This document shows positions 1 to 7,952 of a stretch of DNA of 64,000 bases, in pieces. Both the position numbers and the translations under genes were made by a program. Source of the stretch: Syntrophus sp964555065 (GTDB lineage Bacteria > Desulfobacterota > Syntrophia > Syntrophales > Syntrophaceae); assembly GCA_964555065.1 (NCBI GenBank), contig CAZKRB010000003.1, forward strand, positions 13,473 through 77,472. The letters run 5' to 3'. Positions within the stretch are counted from its first letter, which is position 1. Each line of letters begins with the position of its first letter. The notes beneath the pieces are model-generated. The model was not told the origin of the DNA. It made no database searches and worked only from the letters and a program-made list of their open reading frames with translations.

Positions 1-1510
1 CATCGATGAAGACGACCCACCGCGGATATTTGAATTTGGCGAGCCGGTCGAGCACCCAGGTCTTCAGTTCCTTTTCCAGTTCCTGAGACGGCGCAAATCC
101 CTGTTTGAGGACGACGAAGGCCTTCGGTTTCACCAGATTCTCTTCATCGTTGGCGCCGACCACGGCGCACTCCATGACGGAGGCATGTTCCCGCAGGCAG
201 TTTTCCACTTCCAGCGGCGACACCCAGATGCCGCCGACCTTCAGCATATCGTCGGCCCGTCCGGACGGCCAGAAGTACCCTTCCGCATCCTTGTAATACT
301 TATCGCCCGAGTTGATCCACTCGCCGATGACCGTGGCGGCCGTCTTGTCCCTCTTTCGCCAGTAATAACGGAGAGAGCTTCGCCCCTTGATCCAGAGGTT
401 TCCGACTTCGCCGTCGGGCAGTTCCTTGCCCTCGTCATCCATGATCTTCTCTTCGTAGCCGGCGACAGGCTTTCCGCTGGATCCCGGTTTGATATCCCCG
501 AGTCGGTTGGAGAGATAGATGTGAAGCATTTCCGTCGAACCCGGTCCGTCAAGGATTTCCACGCCATAGCGTTCCTTGAATTTCTGGTACAGATCGGGGG
601 GAAGCGCCTCGCCGGCGGACGGACAGGCCCGCAGCGTTCCCAGGGCATGGGGCGCCCCCGGATTTTCCTTGTCCAGTTTTTCCTGGGCGATGAGCATCTG
701 GCCGAAGAGCGTCGGTACACCGAAGAAGAACGTTGCCTTGTATTGGCTGATCAGACGGAAGACATGGGCCGGAGCGGGAGGATCGGGGTTCAGGATCGTT
801 GCGGCGCCGACCGACATGGGGAAGAACATGGCATTGCCCAAGCCGTAGGCGAAGAAGAGCCGGGCGGCCGAATAGCAGATATCCTTTTCCGTGATCTTGA
901 GAATATCCTGTCCATAATGCTCTGCACTGTACTGCATGTCGGACTGGGAATGAACCGCCCCCTTCGGGCCGCCGGTGGTGCCGGAGGTATAGAGCCAGAA
1001 GGCAACATCGTCCGCCGTGGTGAACACGGTCTCAATTTCCTCCGGGGCCGCGTCATACATCTGCTTGTACGGAGCAGAAAAAACGCCGTCATCATCCACG
1101 ACCACGATATCCTGAAGGAAACGAAGCTCCTCGATCTCGTTGATGATGGGAAGAAGCCTTGACGAAACAACCAGCGTCCTCGCCTGGCTGTCGTTGAGGT
1201 AGTATTCATAGTCTTTCGCGGTGAGCATGGTGCTGGAAGGAACCGGAACGCCTCCCATCTTCACCGCCCCCCAGAACGTGGAATAGAACCAGGGCGTATC
1301 GAGAACGATCATGACGATCCGGTCGCCCATCCGGATATCCATTCCTTTGAACATGTTGGCCATCTTGTTGGACATCTTCTGGATGTCGCGATAGGTATAG
1401 TTGCCCTTGTCCGTGTAGGCGCAAATGTTTTCGCCACGGCCTTCCCTCACGTGCCTGTCTACAAACCAATCTGCTGAGTTGTAAAATTCCTCCGGGTATA
1501 ACGTCGCCAT
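1..1510 (-). CDS. Benzoate-CoA ligase family AMP-forming aryl/acyl-CoA ligase (3' end outside window)
   Basis: Reading the minus strand from ATG 1508-1510 gives about 503 codons of an AMP-forming acyl-CoA ligase that runs off the window. The adenylation P-loop YTSGTTGGPKG lies near residue 175, followed by the A5 region PSAGEALPP and the hinge region GRADDMLKVGGIWVSP. About 20-25 C-terminal residues, including the catalytic A10 lysine, are missing because of the edge. An AAGGAGGAGG ribosome site supports the start. It is a paralogue of the ligase at 58,330-59,901, sharing the HVREGRGENI / HLEEGRGNNI N-terminal pattern. The family activates benzoate, cyclohexenecarboxylate or similar acids with ATP and CoA. 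The substrate cannot be told from sequence alone. It has its own promoter and a palindromic operator. Confidence 0.9.
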   Translation of the reverse strand, partial: MATLYPEEFYNSADWFVDRHVREGRGENICAYTDKGNYTYRDIQKMSNKMANMFKGMDIRMGDRIVMIVLDTPWFYSTFWGAVKMGGVPVPSSTMLTAKDYEYYLNDSQARTLVVSSRLLPIINEIEELRFLQDIVVVDDDGVFSAPYKQMYDAAPEEIETVFTTADDVAFWLYTSGTTGGPKGAVHSQSDMQYSAEHYGQDILKITEKDICYSAARLFFAYGLGNAMFFPMSVGAATILNPDPPAPAHVFRLISQYKATFFFGVPTLFGQMLIAQEKLDKENPGAPHALGTLRACPSAGEALPPDLYQKFKERYGVEILDGPGSTEMLHIYLSNRLGDIKPGSSGKPVAGYEEKIMDDEGKELPDGEVGNLWIKGRSSLRYYWRKRDKTAATVIGEWINSGDKYYKDAEGYFWPSGRADDMLKVGGIWVSPLEVENCLREHASVMECAVVGANDEENLVKPKAFVVLKQGFAPSQELEKELKTWVLDRLAKFKYPRWVVFID

Positions 1511-1529
1511 TCTTCCTCCTCCTTTTTAA

Positions 1530-1573
1530 AATTAGTTATAATCTAATTATATCATCACTTCTTAATATTCAAG
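1530..1573 (-). promoter_or_regulatory. Promoter and overlapping palindromic operator of the aryl-CoA ligase
   Basis: On the minus strand a CTTGAA -35 (1568-1573) and a perfect TATAAT -10 (1546-1551) are separated by 16 bp. A 19-bp inverted repeat, AATTAG-N7-CTAATT, lies at 1530-1548 and overlaps the -10 and the probable transcription start. That is the usual place for a MarR/TetR-type repressor site, which fits a substrate-induced ligase gene. The promoter is seen; the repressor is inferred. Confidence 0.6.
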
Positions 1574-1574
1574 A

Positions 1575-1996
1575 AAACTTTTTAAACGGGAGATACTCCG
1601 GAACGGAAAAAACCCGGAGGGTGAGGTGCCGGGGCAAAGGACAGAAATAGCCAGGATATGAAACCGAAATCATTTATTTTAACGCCACCATGCCGGGATT
1701 TGGTGCAACTTTTGCGCTAATACAGAAATTTATTATGTGACTATGATGTGATTAAAAGACAGTACATCTTCACCGGTCAGAATGCAAGAAATCTTTTCGG
1801 AAAAATTTGTGTTCGTGGCCGGAAACCCGCAACGGAAGAGGAGTACAGACTGGAGATGCGGGCCCGATTCATTCTATCCATTTTATTTATTAATATTTTT
1901 AAGAATTCTTATGGTCGAAGAAGAAAGGGGGGAAGGGTAAAAGGCTCATCCCGAAGGCCCACATTATCGCCGGGACTTCCAGGATGGGCATGGCAT
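1575..1996. other. Intergenic stretch with no supported gene
   Basis: Between the ligase promoter and the glnB remnant I see no convincing gene. A 102-codon frame on the plus strand (1748-2056) has no ribosome site and no recognisable sequence, and it overlaps the remnant antisense. The stretch is best read as decaying DNA downstream of the old amt-glnB pair. Confidence 0.5.
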
Positions 1997-2230
1997 TCAT
2001 TCTATCGTGGCGGGAACCGCCGGCAAGGATCCTATCCAAGGGAGCCGGAAAGATAGAGAAAAAGCGATCCGATTCGATCCTGGATTTTTCAGGGCTGCGC
2101 TTTCCTTCCCTTGGTATCCATTCCCCCGCACTTTGAATACGTTCAATCCCACGATGCCGATTTCAGCCAGGGCCTCCTGCATGTCACTGACCTTAGCTTC
2201 ATGAAGGATGGCTTCAATTTTCTTCAGCAT
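1997..2230 (-). pseudogene. Truncated nitrogen regulatory protein P-II (glnB/glnK) remnant
   Basis: From ATG 2228-2230 the first ~38 residues read like the start of a P-II protein: KKIEAIL, then EALAEIGIVGLNVFKVRG. In intact P-II proteins this forms beta-1, alpha-1 and beta-2. After residue ~40 the similarity stops: the T-loop with its uridylylated tyrosine and the whole C-terminal half are absent, and the frame drifts through unrelated residues to a stop at codon 78. Intact P-II proteins have about 112 residues. A GGAG ribosome site is still present. It lies 78 bp downstream of an ammonium-transporter C-terminal remnant on the same strand, the usual amt-glnB/K arrangement, so the whole pair seems to have decayed. 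Confidence 0.7.
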
Positions 2231-2308
2231 GACAAAATCTCCAGAACCTCCATGTCTCTTTATTCGTCTTCCTGATCCAGATCATCGCCCCGGGAAGGAT
2301 CCGGCGGT

Positions 2309-2420
2309 TCAGGAATAAGAACATTTTCCATGGGAGCTGATATCCAGACCGACCTCTTCTGTATGATGCGCGGGAGCAGCCGGCAACAGCGCCTGATCCC
2401 GCCTCTTGATTTTTTCCTTT
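2309..2420 (-). pseudogene. Ammonium transporter (Amt) C-terminal tail remnant
   Basis: The minus-strand frame ending at TGA 2309-2311 reads KRRDQALLPA, then EEVGLDISSHG, then a short tail to the stop. The E-x-GLD-x-x-x-HG pattern is the conserved cytoplasmic C-terminal tail of Amt/AmtB ammonium channels, which normally end a few residues after HGE. Upstream of about 2420 the same frame does not encode the expected transmembrane helices, so the rest of the gene has been lost or scrambled. Its position just before the P-II remnant supports the identification. Confidence 0.6.
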
Positions 2421-2513
2421 GAAAAGAAGGACCGGGAGAATAAAATTAAAGGTAAAGCCGTACGGAAATAATTGGTTTTCCAACGGTGTTAAAAACTTGG
2501 AGGAGGAAGAGCG

Positions 2514-3209
2514 ATGGCCGAGAAAAGCCGCACGGAATTCATCCTTGAGGCGGTCAAGATTTTCATCTGGCCCCTATTGATCGTTGTCGGTGTAATCTGG
2601 CTGGGTGAGGATTTCAAGGACATCCTCAAAAGTCGAACCTTCAAGATCGGTGGTGTCCTGGAAGTGGGCGAGAGGGTTTCCGTCCTGCAAAATACCCTGC
2701 AGGATGAGCTCCTCAGCCAGAAAGATTCTCTCAACAAAATCCTGGCTAATTCCTCCGATCCCGCCAAGGTTCATGAATTCGCCGCTGACGCCTTAAACAG
2801 AATTGATCAGGCACAAAAAGGGGTAAAAAAAGACATTCAGAATATACAGAGGACGATTCCTGAAGCCCTTCCGGCGGAATCACGGCAACAGCCGATTCCG
2901 CCGGCTCAACGGGAGGCGGACATGGAAAATCCCCGAACGGCCAAGGATTGGGAAACCCTGGGGTTCAAGCATCTTCTAGCCTGGGAAGTCGAGCCCTCCA
3001 TCCGGGCCTTTTCGGAAGCCGAGAAAATATGGCCGGATTATCATAATGTGGCGGAAATCAGGCAGCTCCTCGTCAGGAATAAAGAGGCCCTGGGGGCCAG
3101 CGTGAACCCCCGATGGAAGGAGGTGTGTCAGACAATCTTGAAGGAATACGCCTGGGGCATGCCCCCGGAGGTGAGACAGAAAATGCAGCAGATCGTTGCC
3201 CAATATTAA
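2514..3209 (+). CDS. Membrane-anchored protein with coiled-coil and TPR-like C-terminal region
   Basis: This 231-residue protein is not one I recognise. It starts after a GGAGGAGG ribosome site. Residues 15-31 form a single hydrophobic helix (FIWPLLIVVGVIWL), so the protein is probably anchored in the inner membrane. Residues ~50-115 are polar and helical, with heptad-like LQNTL...LLSQKDSLNKIL spacing. A proline-rich linker (~118-135) leads to a C-terminal segment (~140-231), where WETLGFKHLLAWEVEPSIRAF and AEKIWPDYHN resemble a TPR pair. It is probably a scaffold or sensor without catalytic residues. It stands alone between a decay zone and the convergent rbr gene. Confidence 0.75.
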   Translation: MAEKSRTEFILEAVKIFIWPLLIVVGVIWLGEDFKDILKSRTFKIGGVLEVGERVSVLQNTLQDELLSQKDSLNKILANSSDPAKVHEFAADALNRIDQAQKGVKKDIQNIQRTIPEALPAESRQQPIPPAQREADMENPRTAKDWETLGFKHLLAWEVEPSIRAFSEAEKIWPDYHNVAEIRQLLVRNKEALGASVNPRWKEVCQTILKEYAWGMPPEVRQKMQQIVAQY

Positions 3210-3262
3210 AAAAAGCGGCCTCGGAAACCTGAAACGGCATGCCGCCTCAGGTTTCCGAGGCC
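3208..3262 (-). terminator. Intrinsic terminator of rubrerythrin (possibly bidirectional)
   Basis: A perfect 16-bp inverted repeat, GGCCTCGGAAACCTGA (3217-3232) and its complement (3247-3262), is flanked by a run of seven A on the plus strand (3208-3214). That run becomes a U-tract for minus-strand transcripts coming from rbr. It may also stop the plus-strand gene ending at 3209. Confidence 0.8.
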
Positions 3263-3340
3263 TGACAGAGCGTTACCGAGAAACGGGGTTAGAGGATTAC
3301 CCGATCCGGCATTGATTATGGAACGGCTCCTGGTATTATT

Positions 3341-3916
3341 CTAATAGTTCTCGGCCAGCAGCTCGAAATGGGCCTGTTCATGGTCGCAGGCGGGGCATTT
3401 GTCCGGCGCTTCCGCACCCTCGTGGATATATCCGCAGTTCCTGCATCTCCACTTCACGGATCCATCCTTCTTGAAAACCTTGCCTTCTTTCAAGTTGGCC
3501 AGCAGCTTGCGATAGCGCGCTTCGTGGCCGGTCTCCGCCTTTGCCACCTCCCTCCATAGTTTGGCGATTTCAGGAAAGCCCTCTTCATCCGCGATCTGGG
3601 CAAAGGCAGGGTAAAGGATCGCCCATTCCTCGTGTTCCCCGTCCGCCGCCTCAGCAAGGTTTTCGGCCGTGGTTCCGATCACGCCGGCAGGATAGGAAGC
3701 CGTTATTTCCACCATACCCCCCTCCAGGAACTTGAAAAACCGCTTGGCGTGCTCTTTTTCATTGTCCGCCGTGTCGGCGAAGATGAAGGAGATCTGCTCG
3801 AATCCCTCCTTCTTGGCCTGCGAAGCAAAATAGGTGTACCGGTTTCTCGCCTGAGATTCCCCCGCGAAGGATGCGAGCAGATTCTTTTCCGTCTTTGTTC
3901 CTTTCAACGATGCCAT
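3341..3916 (-). CDS. rbr: Rubrerythrin
   Basis: A 191-residue rubrerythrin, a cytoplasmic peroxidase that reduces H2O2 with electrons from rubredoxin-like donors in anaerobes. The N-terminal ferritin-like four-helix domain carries the diiron ligands in ESQARNRY (around E20), DNEKEHAKRF (E53/H56), EHEEW (~E94-97) and ETGHEARY (~E128/H131). The C-terminal rubredoxin domain has CRNC (C158/C161) and CPAC (C174/C177) for one FeS4 centre. Length and domain order are normal. It lies 118 bp downstream of a PerR-type regulator on the same strand, a common peroxide-response pairing, and is followed by a strong terminator. Confidence 0.96.
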   Translation of the reverse strand: MASLKGTKTEKNLLASFAGESQARNRYTYFASQAKKEGFEQISFIFADTADNEKEHAKRFFKFLEGGMVEITASYPAGVIGTTAENLAEAADGEHEEWAILYPAFAQIADEEGFPEIAKLWREVAKAETGHEARYRKLLANLKEGKVFKKDGSVKWRCRNCGYIHEGAEAPDKCPACDHEQAHFELLAENY

Positions 3917-4034
3917 ACGATTGTTCCTCCCTTTCGAACTTGAATGGAATTGATTTCAGCGCCGAGCATGGGTTCGGCACCGGTTTTCTACGTCTTTATC
4001 ACGGATCAGCCCCTGTTTTCTTTCCCTGGACCCG

Positions 4035-4478
4035 TCAGAGGCCTCTCATTACCTTTTTTCCCACTCCCTCTTGCCCTGACTCCTCTTCTTTCCTGCATTC
4101 GGGGCAGACTCCGTAGAAATCGACATGATTTCCCGTAATCTCGAACCCCTGCTGCAGGTCCTCCGGGAGCCCCAGGTCGAAGTCCGGATAAATATCCATA
4201 ATTTTGCGGCAACGGGTGCAGATGAGGTGGTGATGGCGCTCAGTGTCCGGATCGTACCGTTTCTTGCCGCCGTCGATGGCGAGTTCGAGGACATTTTCCT
4301 TCCTTTTCAGCGCCTTCAGCGTGTTGTAAACGGTGGCGAATGACATGGTGGGAATTTTTTTCGATACCGCTGCATAAATATCCGCCGCCGAAGGATGGTC
4401 CCGGTTGTCCTTCAGATAGTCCAGAATGGCAAGACGCTGGGGTGTCAGCTTCAAACCGAACTTTTTATATTCTCTCAT
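4035..4478 (-). CDS. perR: Fur-family peroxide-responsive repressor (PerR-like)
   Basis: A Fur/PerR-type metalloregulator of 147 residues when started at ATG 4476-4478. The winged-helix DNA-binding part includes LTPQRLAILDYL (11-22) and the recognition segment SFATVYNTLKAL (46-57). HHH at 82-84 and the CTRC (C87/C90) and CPEC (C125/C128) pairs give the regulatory-metal and structural-zinc ligands. A longer frame from a TTG at 4518-4520 is unlikely because it would begin at or before the transcription start of the promoter at 4522-4550. It sits directly upstream of rubrerythrin, which argues for PerR rather than iron-sensing Fur. An AT-rich stretch at 4483-4510 may be its own operator. Confidence 0.88.
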   Translation of the reverse strand: MREYKKFGLKLTPQRLAILDYLKDNRDHPSAADIYAAVSKKIPTMSFATVYNTLKALKRKENVLELAIDGGKKRYDPDTERHHHLICTRCRKIMDIYPDFDLGLPEDLQQGFEITGNHVDFYGVCPECRKEEESGQEGVGKKVMRGL

Positions 4479-4521
4479 CGAGTCTATATTAGAATCAGTA
4501 TTAGTTAATAAATTTTCCAAT

Positions 4522-4550
4522 TAATTACCTGTCCGTCGCATTTTTGTCAA
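4522..4550 (-). promoter_or_regulatory. Sigma-70 promoter of perR-rbr
   Basis: On the minus strand a perfect TTGACA -35 (4545-4550) and a TAATTA -10 (4522-4527) are separated by 17 bp. The predicted start of transcription is near 4515. This decides the translation start of perR and leaves a short AT-rich leader in which a PerR box could lie. Confidence 0.65.
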
Positions 4551-4736
4551 GACGGTTTTTCACTCTTGAACCCTCTTCGGATTATGTAGCAAACTAATAA
4601 CAATCAACTACTTACAGAAAAAGCGGTTGCTATATCGTCCAGAATCGTTTAAATAGCAGTTCAAGATTGCTCGCAGATCGGCTGAGAAAAGCGCATTGTG
4701 AGGTCGTCCTCACCACCGGCAGGAGTAAGGTTGACC

Positions 4737-5032
4737 ATGGACAATCCCTTTTTCGAGCACCCCGTTCTCAAATCTCCCTATTCCTACCCGTCCCGGCACT
4801 GGGAGCTTGACGGCCAGGGCCAGCCCACCCTGAAGATCATCGAGCACCGCCGCCGGGCGGAGTTCATCACCCCGATCCCCAAATCAGGAAACGCAGGGGC
4901 TCATCGGGGAAGCAGCAATCCCTGGTCTTCGAAGAGGTCCGGGGACTTTCCTCCCGGGCTCGGCAATACGATCCCACCCCGGTGATCAACCATCTGGGGG
5001 ACGAGTTCATGAAGGTATTCCGGGTCAGCTGA
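4737..5032 (+). pseudogene. Type III restriction enzyme (Res/helicase) N-terminal remnant, frameshifted and truncated
   Basis: From ATG 4737 the frame reads MDNPFFEHPVLKSPY, then HWELDGQGQPT, then RRRAEFITPIP, the characteristic start of DEAD/DEAH-box type III restriction subunits. A frameshift near 4,880 moves the similarity to another frame, which continues as GKQQSLVFEEVRGL and ARQYDPTPVIN before a TGA at 5030-5032. The remaining roughly 800-900 residues, with the helicase and nuclease motifs, are gone, and no methyltransferase partner is visible. It is a dead restriction-modification remnant immediately upstream of an unrelated gene. Confidence 0.75.
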
Positions 5033-5080
5033 TGAAACAGCGGGGCTTTAAAACCGATACTTCTATCCTGGAGGGAAACG

Positions 5081-6871
5081 ATGGAAAAGAACGAAGGCAA
5101 TAGATCCGGGGTCTGGACGTTAGAAGCCACCTGCAACCGGGAAGACTCCCTGTTCAAGGAGATCGAGGCCGATCTCGTCGAGAAAGGCTCCCTCCTCGAA
5201 CTGTTCTTATCCTACATGAAGGAGCTGCGATACAATCCCGACAACAATGCCGGGCCCTTTCGAAAAATGGCCCGACTTTTTGAATGCGGGCTGACCCCGG
5301 AGCGCGTGGAAGGCCACCATTACGGCGTTCCGGTCTGTTTCCGAACAGGAGATCTGGACAAATCCCTCTCTTCCATCGGCAACGTGATTGAAATCCTCTG
5401 GGGAAGCACCTTGGACGGCCAGAGCCCCTGGGTCGGAAAGAGCTTTTTCCGGGTCGATTCCGGCATCGTCAATGCCGTCACCCTCGGCGCCGGATCGCTT
5501 GGCGGAGAGGCCTTTCTCGGCATCAATCATTTCAATCGGATTGAGATGAGGATCCCCAACAAGGTTTCCTACATGGTTCTCAATGCCCTGATGCAGCTCG
5601 AAGACCCGCCTTCCGAGGAACAGGCGGCCTTTGCCCATGACAAAAACGGGGGAAACTTCATCGCCGGCCCGGGCGAGTCCATGTACCGGGAAACCCCCAG
5701 GAAGGTGTTCCAGCTCAATTACCGCTGGCGCAACCTGCACAATATCCCGCCTCTATGCTGGCTTATCGACGAACTGGTGCAGATCGCGGAGGGGCTGTAC
5801 CTGGGGCAGCTCCTCTTCGCCACGAGCAGACTCTTTGATTCCTATGATCCCGCTTGCCCGGTCACCGATTGCGGCTATCAGAATTTCGGTTACTTCCTGC
5901 TCTTCGACCAGAGATGGAACGGTGAGGCCAGGAAAGTCTTTCCCTTCCTGGAGATCCCGGAGAACGCTCCCGGCCTGACCTCCCCTGCCGCAGCGGACGT
6001 GCTTTCGCAGCCGAAGTTTTCCACCTTTACGCTGGAGGAGGAACCATCGGCGCCGCGGGACGATCGCACCTGGCAGGCCATCCTTGCCGAGCTGAACGAT
6101 CAGCCGACCCTCCTGCACCTGCTCCGATCCTACTCCGACAACCTCCAAGGCACGCTGGACAACGACTCGCCCGATTTCCGCAAACTCCAGGAGATCTTCA
6201 CCCGGGGCATCGGGATCACGGACATGGAAGGGTATTACCGTGGTGCCCTGGTAAGCTGGCATTCGGAAGGAATCTTCCGGCTCTTCGATCTCAACACCCT
6301 CAACCTCGCCTGGACCGGGGTCGCCATGAAATTCAGCACCTGGACCGGGAAATCCTTCGAGGCGATCTCCAGGGAACGCCTTGAGGACATCACGGGCGGC
6401 TGCGAGACAGGTGACGCGCCCACGCGCTGGGGAAGCAATACCCAGTCCCTGAGGACCTTCAAGGAAAAATTCGTCGGGCGCCTCTCGGACATCGCCAAAG
6501 TCTGGAACGAGCCGGTTCCGAGCGAGGAAGCCCGGAGCGGCGGCTATGACCTGAAAAACTTCTTTTTCATCGCCCGCCAGGGTCGCTCTCTCAACCCGGC
6601 CTGTCGGGGAAAGGCGGTCTACCAGCTCAACTACCGGTGGCCGAATCTGAAGACCATCATTCCCGACCGGTACTGCATCGATGAACTGGTCCAGATCGCC
6701 GATGGGCTCTACCTCGGCCAGCTCATGTACGCCACGAACGTTCTGCTGCCCTATGATCCGGCCGCCGATCCCGCCGTCTATGAATACCGCAGCTTCGGCT
6801 TCTTTCTCCTTATGGACGATCAGTGGCATCAGATCCGCCTGCAGATCGGCTACGATCTCACCAACGCATGA
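5081..6871 (+). CDS. Uncharacterised protein made of two tandem homologous halves
   Basis: A 596-residue protein of no family I recognise, started after a GGAGGG ribosome site. It is an internal duplication of a ~280-residue unit. Half one (about 20-300) and half two (about 325-596) share FRKMARLFECGL / FRKLQEIFTRGI, WVGKSF / WTGKSF, VFQLNYRWRNL / VYQLNYRWPNL, the block IDELVQIAEGLYLGQL / IDELVQIADGLYLGQL, and FGYFLLFDQRW / FGFFLLMDDQW. There is no signal peptide or membrane segment, so it is probably cytoplasmic. The best-conserved block is acidic and aromatic and may bind a ligand or bring two sites together. It stands between a restriction remnant and an exported carbonic anhydrase, and neither suggests a function. 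Confidence 0.85.
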   Translation: MEKNEGNRSGVWTLEATCNREDSLFKEIEADLVEKGSLLELFLSYMKELRYNPDNNAGPFRKMARLFECGLTPERVEGHHYGVPVCFRTGDLDKSLSSIGNVIEILWGSTLDGQSPWVGKSFFRVDSGIVNAVTLGAGSLGGEAFLGINHFNRIEMRIPNKVSYMVLNALMQLEDPPSEEQAAFAHDKNGGNFIAGPGESMYRETPRKVFQLNYRWRNLHNIPPLCWLIDELVQIAEGLYLGQLLFATSRLFDSYDPACPVTDCGYQNFGYFLLFDQRWNGEARKVFPFLEIPENAPGLTSPAAADVLSQPKFSTFTLEEEPSAPRDDRTWQAILAELNDQPTLLHLLRSYSDNLQGTLDNDSPDFRKLQEIFTRGIGITDMEGYYRGALVSWHSEGIFRLFDLNTLNLAWTGVAMKFSTWTGKSFEAISRERLEDITGGCETGDAPTRWGSNTQSLRTFKEKFVGRLSDIAKVWNEPVPSEEARSGGYDLKNFFFIARQGRSLNPACRGKAVYQLNYRWPNLKTIIPDRYCIDELVQIADGLYLGQLMYATNVLLPYDPAADPAVYEYRSFGFFLLMDDQWHQIRLQIGYDLTNA

Positions 6872-7026
6872 GCGGGAGGCCAGGGGAGCTCGCTGCGGCT
6901 GGAAACGAACCGGCTGCTCCGGGATGCCGGCCAAAGCCAACGGGAAGTGCGCCTCCCGGCAACCCAGGAGAGTTTACAGGCAGGCTTCAGAAGCTGCCTG
7001 AAATCATTTCAGCAAAGGAGAAACAT

Positions 7027-7740
7027 ATGAAGAAAAAGTTGACCTTCTGTGGATTTGCCCTCGTTCTGCTCTTGGCCGGCATCGCCTGGGCCTCAGCGGG
7101 AGGCCCTTCCATTTCCCCCGATGAGGCCTTGCAGAGGCTGATGGACGGCAACAAACGATTCGTGGAAAACAGGATGACCGCCGCTTCATCCTGTGACTCC
7201 GCCGCCCGCACGGCGCTGGCCCATTCCCAGAAGCCTTACGCCGTCATTCTCACCTGCTCCGACTCCCGCGTTCCGCCCGAGGTCATCTTCGACAAGGGAC
7301 TGGGCGAGATCTTCGTTATCCGGGTAGCCGGCAACGTGCCCGATCCCGTGGTTCTGGGGAGCATCGAGTACGCCGTTGAGCATCTCGGAACGCCTCTTAT
7401 CATGGTGTTGGGGCATGAACGCTGCGGTGCCGTGAAGGCCACGGTCGAAGCGAAGGGTAAAGCGACGGGCAGCAGAAATATCGATGCCATCGTAAACAGG
7501 ATCGCCGCTTCCCGCATGGCTGCGGAGAAGGCCTGCGAAGCCTGTAGAGGGATCAGGAACTGCGCCGAGAAAAAGCCCGGCGAGTACGCGGAATGCCTGG
7601 CGGATGCCAATGCCAGGCGCATCGCCGCCGGCCTGCCTGCTCAGTCATCGATCCTCAAGCACACGCTGGCCGAGAAAAAGATCCGGATCGTAACGGCAAA
7701 ATACGATCTTGATGACGGCCTGGTGACCCTTTTCAAATAG
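7027..7740 (+). CDS. Exported beta-class carbonic anhydrase
   Basis: 237 residues from ATG 7027, preceded by AAAGGAG. Residues 1-24 form a signal peptide (KKK, then a LVLLLAGIAWA core). The beta-carbonic anhydrase zinc site is complete: C77 and D79 in TCSDSR, and H130 and C133 in GHERCGA. The enzyme interconverts CO2 and bicarbonate, here in the periplasm. Residues ~165-190 hold an unusual insertion with four extra cysteines (C170, C173, C179, C190) that could form disulfides after export. It follows the duplicated-domain gene by 155 bp. A longer in-frame start at 6823 overlaps the previous gene and would bury the signal peptide, so it is rejected. Confidence 0.93.
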   Translation: MKKKLTFCGFALVLLLAGIAWASAGGPSISPDEALQRLMDGNKRFVENRMTAASSCDSAARTALAHSQKPYAVILTCSDSRVPPEVIFDKGLGEIFVIRVAGNVPDPVVLGSIEYAVEHLGTPLIMVLGHERCGAVKATVEAKGKATGSRNIDAIVNRIAASRMAAEKACEACRGIRNCAEKKPGEYAECLADANARRIAAGLPAQSSILKHTLAEKKIRIVTAKYDLDDGLVTLFK

Positions 7741-7952
7741 GAGATTTCCCGGGCGTCATCCGCTCCGGGTGACGCCCGCCTCCATGTCCGCAACAAATCA
7801 TTTGCACATCCGAGGTCATGAAGTTATAAGTTGCGAATGATGAAATTTGAATTCGGTCCATCGAAAAGAGAAACGGGGCTGAAGAAGGCAACCAGAGGTC
7901 ACAGGCGACCATGACCTCCTCATTCCACGACATGAAACCCGGGTAGTCCTGC

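Noticed and set aside
185..1162. A plus-strand open frame of 325 codons
   Set aside because: It is antisense to the partial aryl-CoA ligase, which has a full set of adenylation motifs, a promoter and a ribosome site on the minus strand.
1748..2056. A 102-codon plus-strand frame
   Set aside because: It has no ribosome site or recognisable sequence and overlaps the glnB remnant antisense.
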